Assembly: GCA_016869025.1 (NCBI GenBank)
Contig: VGFA01000005.1
Span: forward strand, 44,682-108,681
Source of the DNA: Armatimonadota bacterium
GTDB lineage: Bacteria > Sysuimicrobiota > Sysuimicrobiia > Sysuimicrobiales > Humicultoraceae
Length of the DNA: 64,000 nt
Reading direction: 5' to 3'
The translations under genes and the position numbers were made by a program. Below, one piece after another: positions 58,590 through 64,000 of this stretch. The notes under the pieces are model-generated. The model was given only the letters and a program-made list of their open reading frames with translations, did no database searches and was not told the DNA's origin. The stretch's first letter is position 1. Each line of letters starts with the position of its first letter.

Positions 58590-59214
58590 CGTGTGGTACG
58601 GCTTCTGGAAGGGACTGCTGGCATCGTGCTTCTGGCTGCTCTTCGGGCTTCGGGTGGAAGGCCGTGAGCATGAGCCGGAATCGGGGCCGGTGCTGGCGGT
58701 CTGCAATCACGTCAGCGCCGTGGACCCGCCGATCGCGGGGGTGGCGCTGCACCGTCGCGCCTGGTACATGGCGAAGGAAGAGCTGCTGCGCACGCCGGTG
58801 CTGGGCCCGCTGCTGCGCTCGGTCGGTACGTTTCCCGTGCGGCGGGGCGAGGCCGACCGGCAGTCGATTCGCACCGCGCTGCAGGTCCTGGGCCGCGGCA
58901 GGGTGCTGTTGATGTTTCCCGAGGGGACGCGCAGCCCGGACGGCCGGCTGCTGTCCGCCGAGCCCGGCGCGGCGCTGCTGGCCTTGCGGACCGGCGTGGC
59001 GGTCCTGCCGATGGCCGTGGTCGGGACGCACCGTGCGATGCCCAAGGGTGCCCGCCTGCCCCGCCGCACGCCGGTTACGGTGCGCATCGGCCCGGCGATC
59101 ACCGTGCCCAGGCACGAAGGCCGGATCGACCGCGCGGTGCTGGACGAGTGGGGCCGGCGGTTCATGGCGGCCATCGCCGCGCTGCTGCCGCCGGACCAAC
59201 AGCCAAGGGTCTGA
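58567..59214 (+). CDS. plsC: 1-acyl-sn-glycerol-3-phosphate acyltransferase
   Basis: A 215-residue membrane-bound acyltransferase. The NHVSAVDP motif (the N-H-x4-D form) and FPEGTRSPDGRL are the acyltransferase motifs; 'GTFPVRRGEADRQSI' lies between. It acylates lysophosphatidic acid in phospholipid synthesis. GTG 58567 overlaps the cmk remnant by 23 bases; ATG 58579 is an alternative. The usual upstream partner cmk is truncated here. Confidence 0.88.
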   Translation: MSERMWANVWYGFWKGLLASCFWLLFGLRVEGREHEPESGPVLAVCNHVSAVDPPIAGVALHRRAWYMAKEELLRTPVLGPLLRSVGTFPVRRGEADRQSIRTALQVLGRGRVLLMFPEGTRSPDGRLLSAEPGAALLALRTGVAVLPMAVVGTHRAMPKGARLPRRTPVTVRIGPAITVPRHEGRIDRAVLDEWGRRFMAAIAALLPPDQQPRV

Positions 59215-59218
59215 ACGG

Positions 59219-59635
59219 TCAAGCGAGCTGAAGGACCCTGACGCCGATGGCGGCCGCCGCGGTGATGACCCTCTCATCCCGCGTGGCCAGCGGCAGCCCC
59301 AGCCGGGCGGCCAGTTCCAGATAGGCGGCGTCGTAGGCGGAAAGGCCATGTTGTCTGCCGAGGGGGAGGACCGAGCCGAGGATGTGGTCTACGGAGGGCT
59401 GCTCCATGACGATTGGGAGGGCGCCCAGAAGTTCGACGAAGCGTGTGCTCTGGGCCTCGGTCAGCCGCCCTCGCCGCTCGGCAGACAGCAGGACATTGGC
59501 GACTTCTAGCGGCCAGATCGCGGGGACGACGGCGGTGGTGCTCACCAATCGGTCGAGCACGGCTTCGGTATACGGTGTCGCCTCGTCCTCGAAGCACCAG
59601 GACATCGTGATGGAAGTATCGAGCGCGAACTTCAT
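59219..59635 (-). CDS. PIN domain toxin (VapC-like)
   Basis: A 138-residue PIN-domain RNase. The acidic residues expected for the active site are Asp6 (ALDTSITMSW), Glu44 (WPLEVANVLL), Asp102 (LSAYDAAYLELAA) and Asp120 (LATRDERV). VapC toxins cleave tRNA or rRNA. It overlaps the antitoxin gene by 4 bases and ends 4 bases from plsC. Confidence 0.88.
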   Translation of the reverse strand: MKFALDTSITMSWCFEDEATPYTEAVLDRLVSTTAVVPAIWPLEVANVLLSAERRGRLTEAQSTRFVELLGALPIVMEQPSVDHILGSVLPLGRQHGLSAYDAAYLELAARLGLPLATRDERVITAAAAIGVRVLQLA

Positions 59636-59886
59636 CTTGTGCGGCGGCCTTCCTCGATCAGGTCACGCAGCACGAGGGGCTTCAAGGTGATCCCCTTCCG
59701 GAACTCGCGCAGGGCGACAATCACACGGCCGGGATCCTGCCGACGACTCTCCGGGATCGGCAGCAGCATTGCCACAGGCACGCCGTGCTTGCTGATGATG
59801 AGGCCTTCTCCGCGCTGGACTTCCTCCAGGAGCCTGGCGAGATGCGTCTTTGCCTCATACGATCCGACCGTTCGCATAACACCCAT
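59632..59886 (-). CDS. Phd/YefM-type antitoxin
   Basis: An 84-residue protein. The N-terminal 'TVGSYEAKTHLARLLEEVQRGEGLIISKHGVPVAMLLPI' is the Phd/YefM DNA-binding fold. The C-terminal tail (RKGITLKPLVLRDLIEEGRRTR) would wrap the PIN toxin. Its gene precedes the toxin gene, and a promoter with two 9-bp repeats lies just upstream, as expected for autorepression. Confidence 0.88.
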   Translation of the reverse strand: MGVMRTVGSYEAKTHLARLLEEVQRGEGLIISKHGVPVAMLLPIPESRRQDPGRVIVALREFRKGITLKPLVLRDLIEEGRRTR

Positions 59887-59898
59887 TCCACGAGTTCA

Positions 59899-59941
59899 AC
59901 TAGTCTAGGACTAGTCTATTTGATTCCCCGGATACAGTCAA
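59899..59941 (-). promoter_or_regulatory. Promoter and operator of the Phd/PIN operon
   Basis: On the reverse strand TTGACT (59936-59941) and TAGACT (59913-59918) are 17 bases apart. Two direct repeats of ACTAGTCTA (59899-59907 and 59910-59918), each with the palindrome ACTAGT, follow; the -10 box lies inside the second. Antitoxin binding would cover the promoter. Confidence 0.75.
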
Positions 59942-59975
59942 GGCCAGTCTCTCCCGCGATCAGAACCCGGTTTCC

Positions 59976-60536
59976 TCAGAAGCAGGTGGGTGAGGCGCGG
60001 AGGTCTTCCTCCCAGCGGAGCACGGTTACCTTGAGCGGGGTTCCGTAGAGCGGCGAAGCCCCCCCGTAGGTGATGTCCACCTCGGAGCGGAGCGTGCGTG
60101 TCTGCAGGACCGTGAAGGTGGCGTCGGGGTTGTAGCGTCGGATCTCTCCGGTGGCCAGCACGCACCAGCGGCGGGCGGCGACGTTCCCTGAGCAGTTCAG
60201 CAGGCAGGTACGTGAGGTAACGTACCAAGATCGCTGGTCGGGCGTGACCGGGTAGTTCGTGTACGCGATCGGGCCGGCGTCTTTGTTGGCCTTCAGCAAG
60301 TAGATCTGGTGCTCGATGGCGGCCTGCGCCAGGTAGGTCGCGGATGTGTCCCACTGTACCAGCCGGCCCATCTCGAGGTCGGCGACGACCAACTGAGCAA
60401 TTCCCCCCACGATGAGCGCCACGATCAGGGTGACGATGATCGCCATGATCAGGGCGACGCCTTCCTGGCCCGATCGGCAACGCGCCCCGGCCGGGGAACT
60501 ACGGGGCCTGGCGGTAGGCGCGTGAGGTGAGGACAA
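59976..60536 (-). CDS. PilX-like pilus assembly protein
   Basis: A 186-residue protein with one N-terminal helix (GVALIMAIIVTLIVALIVGGIAQLVVADL) following a short basic leader, as in PilX N-terminal-domain proteins; there is no classical prepilin cleavage F/T-L-x-E motif. The rest includes four cysteines (TCLLNCSG and others). The 5' end overlaps the PilW-like gene by 38 bases, and internal starts are possible. It is the last gene of a minor-pilin operon. Confidence 0.65.
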   Translation of the reverse strand: MSSPHAPTARPRSSPAGARCRSGQEGVALIMAIIVTLIVALIVGGIAQLVVADLEMGRLVQWDTSATYLAQAAIEHQIYLLKANKDAGPIAYTNYPVTPDQRSWYVTSRTCLLNCSGNVAARRWCVLATGEIRRYNPDATFTVLQTRTLRSEVDITYGGASPLYGTPLKVTVLRWEEDLRASPTCF

Positions 60537-62007
60537 GGTCCGCGACCTCCCCTGTGGGATCCATGGCCGTCAGCGCGATCTGCACCGACCTGACCAGGGC
60601 GGCGGCAGGGCCTGGCGCCGCCGGGCACGCGATCGCGCCGCTCGCGGCGTCGAAGCACTGGACGCTCATCGCGCGGAACGGGCCGGCCAGGGGCTGCCAG
60701 ACACCCGGAGAGGGCGCCGCTTCCTCGGCGGCCAGCGTTGTCGTCGGTTCAGGATCGGCGACGCGAAGCCTGACGATCAGGTGGCGGTGACGGTGGTTCT
60801 GAGGAGAGGCGGCCGTGGCGCCGTTGCCGTCCACCTGCCCGTAGTACAGGCCGGAGGAGTAGTTCACGTCCGTAGCGGTGATCATCCATGCGGGTTCGGC
60901 GGCCGTCGCCAGCCAGGCCTTGCCCCGCAGTTGAGAGCCCACCAGCGCGAATCGTCCATAGTAATCGGCGCCGCGCGTGACGACGACCGGGGCAGTGGCC
61001 AGACTGGTACCCGCGGCGGTCCAGGTCGTCACCCGCCGCAGCCGAAGCGCGGCGTTCGTGCTCTCGCCGGGCTCCAACCTGTACCCCGTCCCGGTATCAC
61101 TTCGCCGGGCACTCACGCCGACCACGTGTCGAGTGCTGTTCTGCGCCGCGGGGCCATCGCTTCGGAACCCCCAGATGATCTCGGCGCTGCCGTGGGGCAC
61201 GTTCTTGCTGAACTGCCGGTATCCGCTGACCGACGTCGCGTTGAACACGAACCCGTCGCCCGAGGGCGACTTCGTCCCAGTGAGGTTGTCGCGGCGCGTC
61301 CACCCGGCCAGGGTCGTGCCGTCCTCGTAGTCGAGAAAGACATGGTCCCCATTCGCCGGCGGGGAGGCGGCAGACAGATCGCCGTAGTGCAGGTAGTAGT
61401 TGTTGTCCGAGGCGCCTGCCGCGATCGGCGCCTGCAGCCGGAACCACAGGCGCACGGCGGCGGTGTTCCAGGCCGTGGGTGTCGCCGTGAAGTTGAAGTT
61501 GAAGCGGTCGAGCTCCTGCCACCGGGAGCTCGTCCAGTAGACGACGCGCACGTCATCCCCGCTTGAGAGACTCTTGCCCGCGGTGACCAGCGCCGCGTGG
61601 TCGAAGACGATCGAGACCGAGTATCCCGCGGGGACCGCGGTGCCCGCTGTCACCGTGATGCGGCGGCGGTAGGCGTAGTCGGCGCCGATGCGGTATTCGA
61701 GGTCGTTCGTCGCGGCGTTCAGCCGGTACTCCACGAAGGGGCCCGCGCCGGTGCCGTCGCCCAGGGCCGTGCGGAACCGGAGCGCCGAGGGGCTCGCGAC
61801 CGCGAAGGATTGGGCAGTGCGCACCTCGCGCACCATCTTGTCCATGGCGCGGCGGGCGCTCTGGAGGACCTCGGTGTGCCGGTCCACGCGGTCCCACGAC
61901 CCCCGCGCGATCGACAACACGGGCACCAGGGCCGCCAGCACCACGGTGAGCAGGGCCACCGTCGCCAGGAGTTCGGTCAGCGTCGTCCCGCGCTCGCCCC
62001 GCGCCAT
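60499..62007 (-). CDS. PilW-like prepilin with inserted DUF2341-like domain
   Basis: A 502-residue protein, much longer than usual PilW minor pilins. The N terminus ERGTTLTELLATVALLTVVLAAL is a prepilin cleavage/methylation signal. Pilin sequence runs to about residue 105 (VEYRLNAATNDLEYRI) and resumes near 425 (WQPLAGPFRAMSVQCFDAASG). In between lies 'YRRRITVTAGTAVPAGYSVSIVFDHAALVTAGKSLSSGDDVRVVYW' and 'LWFRLQAPIAAGASDNNYYLHYGD', a DUF2341-type unit, followed by a jelly-roll-like stretch. The inserted lectin-like domains would be displayed on the pilus, suggesting adhesion. Confidence 0.75.
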   Translation of the reverse strand: MARGERGTTLTELLATVALLTVVLAALVPVLSIARGSWDRVDRHTEVLQSARRAMDKMVREVRTAQSFAVASPSALRFRTALGDGTGAGPFVEYRLNAATNDLEYRIGADYAYRRRITVTAGTAVPAGYSVSIVFDHAALVTAGKSLSSGDDVRVVYWTSSRWQELDRFNFNFTATPTAWNTAAVRLWFRLQAPIAAGASDNNYYLHYGDLSAASPPANGDHVFLDYEDGTTLAGWTRRDNLTGTKSPSGDGFVFNATSVSGYRQFSKNVPHGSAEIIWGFRSDGPAAQNSTRHVVGVSARRSDTGTGYRLEPGESTNAALRLRRVTTWTAAGTSLATAPVVVTRGADYYGRFALVGSQLRGKAWLATAAEPAWMITATDVNYSSGLYYGQVDGNGATAASPQNHRHRHLIVRLRVADPEPTTTLAAEEAAPSPGVWQPLAGPFRAMSVQCFDAASGAIACPAAPGPAAALVRSVQIALTAMDPTGEVADLVLTSRAYRQAP

Positions 62008-62016
62008 CGTCAGCCT

Positions 62017-62457
62017 CTACGGTCGCGACGTGACCTTGGTATCGAGCCGGGCCTGCTCTTCATCGGCCTCGCAGGTGCCGCTGGCGTTGGCGTCCCGGCA
62101 GGCGGTCACCGACACCGTCACGAGCGAACCGACCCCCTGCGCCGCGCTGGATGCCTCGGTCGCGATCGCCCACGTGAGGCGGCAGCCGGTCAGGTCCGCG
62201 CAGACCTCCGTCCCCGATGCCGCGCCGGCGATGTTGTTGCGGAGCCGGTTGACCAGCTCCTCGGTCTTCCGCGTGGCCGCGGCCTCCAGCCGGAGCTGGG
62301 CGTCGGAGACCTGCACCGGAGCCAGCGTGGTGGGGACCATCTGCAGCAGGGGGATCAGCGCGACCCCGATGATCGCCGCCGCCACCAGCAGCTCGATCAG
62401 CGTCACGCCGGCCTCGCCCGTGCGCGAAAACCCCATCGCCGCCGGCGGGGAACTCAC
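62017..62457 (-). CDS. PilV-like prepilin
   Basis: A 146-residue minor pilin. GEAGVTLIELLVAAAIIGVALIPLL is a full prepilin signal (G then V-T-L-I-E). Cys residues (EVCADLTGC) and the 'VSVTACRDANASGTCEADEEQ' tail follow. It overlaps the GspH-like gene by 4 bases and precedes the PilW-like gene by 9. Confidence 0.82.
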   Translation of the reverse strand: MSSPPAAMGFSRTGEAGVTLIELLVAAAIIGVALIPLLQMVPTTLAPVQVSDAQLRLEAAATRKTEELVNRLRNNIAGAASGTEVCADLTGCRLTWAIATEASSAAQGVGSLVTVSVTACRDANASGTCEADEEQARLDTKVTSRP

Positions 62458-62894
62458 GGCCCGCTCACCGCCACCCGGCCGGTGGCCGCGGTCACCTGCA
62501 CGGTTGCCGACACGCCGCCGGCCGCCAGCATCAGGGTGCCGCCGGCGGTCGCGCTGCCGTCCGGGCGAAACGTGAACTGCTGTGTCCCCGTAACGCCCAC
62601 CTCGGAGGGCACGACCTTGGGAAAGTCGGGCTCGGCCGGCCCGCCCTCCCGGCGAACGGCGTAGCTCGTGTACGGCCCCCCGGCCGGAGTCAACTCCAGC
62701 ACGTAGTTGGCCCGCCGCCCGATCGCGAGGCGCTGGGTCAGCCGCAGGTCGGCCGCCAGTTGCCGGGCCGCGCCCCGCGCCTGGAGGGTGTCGGGAACTG
62801 CCAGGCGCGGCATGGCCACGATGACCAGCACGGCGACCACGCCGGCGACGGCCAGCGCCTCGATCAGGCTGAACCCGCGCTCACGCGCGCCCAT
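62454..62894 (-). CDS. GspH/FimT-like prepilin
   Basis: A 146-residue minor pilin with ERGFSLIEALAVAGVVAVLVIVAMP at the N terminus and a GspH-type body (LAADLRLTQRLAIGRRANYVLEL, then FRPDGSATAGGTLML). It is the first gene of the minor-pilin operon. It is divergent from the pilB and pilC remnants. Confidence 0.82.
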   Translation of the reverse strand: MGARERGFSLIEALAVAGVVAVLVIVAMPRLAVPDTLQARGAARQLAADLRLTQRLAIGRRANYVLELTPAGGPYTSYAVRREGGPAEPDFPKVVPSEVGVTGTQQFTFRPDGSATAGGTLMLAAGGVSATVQVTAATGRVAVSGP

Positions 62895-62926
62895 GGCGGC
62901 GTCACGGGATGACGACCCGGCACCGG

Positions 62927-63031
62927 CCCGCTGGGATGCAGCCGATGCGCAGTGCCGCGATCTCCAAGGCCCTCGACGGCACGACGAGCGCGGCCGAGGT
63001 GCGGCGGGTCGTCTTCACCGAGAGCGACTAG
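62927..63031 (+). pseudogene. C-terminal remnant of PilB/GspE ATPase
   Basis: The frame PAGMQPMRSAAISKALDGTTSAAEVRRVVF ending at a stop (63029-63031) matches the last residues of PilB/GspE assembly ATPases (G-M-x-x-M/L-R...G-T-T-x-x-E-V-x-R-V). Nothing of the ATPase body lies upstream; the minor-pilin operon begins there on the other strand. It sits directly before pilC, the usual order. Confidence 0.55.
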
Positions 63032-63043
63032 GGCGGGGCGCAG

Positions 63044-63685
63044 ATGCCGGCGTTTGAGTACAGCGGGCGAGATCGGATCGGAAGCCTCATCAGGGGTGTA
63101 CTGGAGGCCGATGACGAGGTCCGGGCGCGCGCGCGGCTGCGGGAACAGGGGCTGTACGTCACCGCCCTCCACACCCGCAGGCGCTGGCGCCTGAACGCGC
63201 GATTCGACGACGGCGTCGGCATCGAGGACGTGGCCGCGCTCACGTTCAGCCTCTCAGGCCTGCTGAGCTCGGGCGTCCCACTGCTCCGCAGCTTCGAGAT
63301 CCTTCGCGACCAGAGCGAGTCCGGCCCCATGCGGGCGCTGCTCACAGACCTGGTGGAGAGCATCCAGGCCGGCAGGAGCCTCTCTGCGGCGCTCGGCCGC
63401 CATCCCCAGGTGTTCTCTCCCCTCTACCTCGGCGTGGTTCGCACCGGCGAAGTCGCGGGCGCCCTGGACCAGGCGCTCATGCGGTTGAGCGACCACCTCG
63501 ATCGCGAACTGGCGCTGCGGCAGAAGATCCGCGCCCTGCTGGTGTATCCACTGTTCGTCCTGGTGCTCGCCGTGCTGGTGGCCGGCCTCTTTGTCGTCTT
63601 CGTGGTGCCGGTGTTTGAGCGCATCTACAGATCGGCCGGCGCAAGACTCCCCCTTCCCACCACGGTGCTGATCATGCTCAGCATA
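63044..63685 (+). pseudogene. pilC: Type IV pilus/type II secretion inner-membrane protein (PilC/GspF), truncated
   Basis: About 213 residues of good GspF sequence: 'FEYSGRDRIGSLIRGVLEADDEVRARARLREQGLYV', 'VAALTFSLSGLLSSGVPLLRSFEILRDQS' and 'QKIRALLVYPLFVLVLAVLVAGLFVVFVVPVFERIYRSAGARLPLPTTVLIMLS'. Family members are about 400 residues with a second repeat, which is missing. The frame runs on to 63808 but without family character, through antisense of an SBP fragment. I infer breakage at about 63685. Confidence 0.75.
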
Positions 63686-63719
63686 ACTACGCAGCCTTGC
63701 GCGCTATTCCTGTCTGGGG

Positions 63720-63890
63720 CTATCGTCCCTCCAGCCAGACATTCCAGTGATGGGTGCCGGGGACGCCCACGAATCCCTTCACCTCTTCCCGCAGCAAGTG
63801 CAGCGTGAAGTAGTCACCCAGCTTTATGGTGGCCGCATCCTCGTAGAACAGACGCTGTGCGCGGGCCCAGATGCCCTCCGTGTCAACATG
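63720..63890 (-). pseudogene. C-terminal remnant of a peptide SBP
   Basis: On the reverse strand the frame HVDTEGIWARAQRLFYEDAATIKLGDYFTLHLLREEVKGFVGVPGTHHWNVWLEGR ends at a TAG (63720-63722). It matches the C termini of the SBPs at 7462 and 24854 (WARAQ--F---A--KLGD----L-R-ELKG---P--HWN-W). Its upstream part is cut off where probable insertion-sequence DNA starts. Confidence 0.75.
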
Positions 63891-64000
63891 AGGTGAGACA
63901 ACTTCCCCGCCGAAATTACTGACCCACGAGGGCGAGGAAGGAGAGCCTTACGATGGCGATCAGTCTACCGAGGCCGCGTCCGCAGGTTCATCCTGAGACC
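63890..64000 (+). mobile_element. Probable insertion sequence end with transposase start, 3' partial
   Basis: From about 63890 the sequence changes character (GAGACAACTTCCCC, then AAATTACTGACCCACG). A strong ribosome site (GGAAGGAGAG) precedes ATG 63953, whose frame MAISLPRPRPQVHPET is open to the window end. The position, abruptly truncating an SBP gene, suggests a transposable element; GACCCAC-type end repeats recall the IS21 family, but this is uncertain from 110 bases. Confidence 0.4.

Noticed and set aside
60781..61566. Long plus-strand open frames across the pilin operon
   Set aside because: They are antisense shadows of PilW with no domain pattern; the reverse strand has clear prepilin signals and overlapping genes.
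1..64000. CRISPR arrays, rRNA genes or replication origin
   Set aside because: No regularly spaced direct repeats of 25-40 bases, no rRNA-like stretches and no DnaA-box cluster were seen on reading through.

Overview
The window is about 64 kb of GC-rich bacterial chromosome with densely packed genes on both strands. Two T-box riboswitches, a selenocysteine-containing SelD, an F420-type (Ddn-like) oxidoreductase, a dnaX-ybaB-recR cluster and many peptide/sugar ABC transporter genes point to an uncultivated, Gram-positive-affiliated or deep-branching lineage (for example Sysuimicrobiota/CSP1-3, deep Bacillota, Armatimonadota or Chloroflexota). No rRNA is present, so the phylum is inference only.

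Layout. 0-5 kb: a 5'-partial Ddn-like gene, a YedF-like (DsrE) protein, a UroD-family gene, an AbiEi/AbiEii toxin-antitoxin pair and tRNA-Lys(TTT). Two extra copies of the 3' part of a tRNA lie in direct orientation at 1.60 and 2.83 kb, suggesting stacked small insertions at the tRNA. 5-10 kb: M28 peptidase, AI-2E-type transporter, a solute-binding protein (SBP) and fabI. 10-15 kb: CPBP protease, dnaX-ybaB-recR and an MFS exporter. 15-20.5 kb: a sugar ABC transporter without its ATPase, ykuK and two TIM-barrel isomerases. 20.5-23.2 kb: a class V aminotransferase-serS operon behind a T-box with a UCC (Ser) specifier. 23.2-28.7 kb: an SQR-like flavoprotein, an SBP, archease, selD (in-frame UGA) and a YwiC-like protein. 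28.8-32.6 kb: a restriction-domain fragment, an I42-inhibitor lipoprotein, an OGG1-like glycosylase and two Nudix hydrolases. 32.6-36 kb: aroF-tyrA-trpS behind a second T-box with a UGG (Trp) specifier.

36-52 kb is a transport/catabolism block: three peptide-type SBP/permease sets, none with an ATPase, interleaved with an MlrC-type M81 hydrolase and two M24 'peptidases' whose usual metal-ligand aspartates are replaced. 52-57.3 kb is a defence segment: an AccI-like restriction enzyme, an N6-adenine methyltransferase, a frameshifted PD-(D/E)XK nuclease and a DUF4143 ATPase. 57-60 kb: a secreted protein of unknown function that separates a cmk remnant from the rest of that gene, then plsC and a PIN/Phd toxin-antitoxin pair with a readable promoter-operator. 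60-64 kb: a minor-pilin operon in which the PilW-like pilin carries an inserted DUF2341-like domain, followed by remnants of pilB, pilC and an SBP, and the edge of a probable insertion sequence.

Themes: amino-acid supply is tied to tRNA charging by two T-boxes; selenium metabolism is present (SelD and a YedF-like protein); peptide import is heavily duplicated with shared or remote ATPases; both window ends show decay and insertion.
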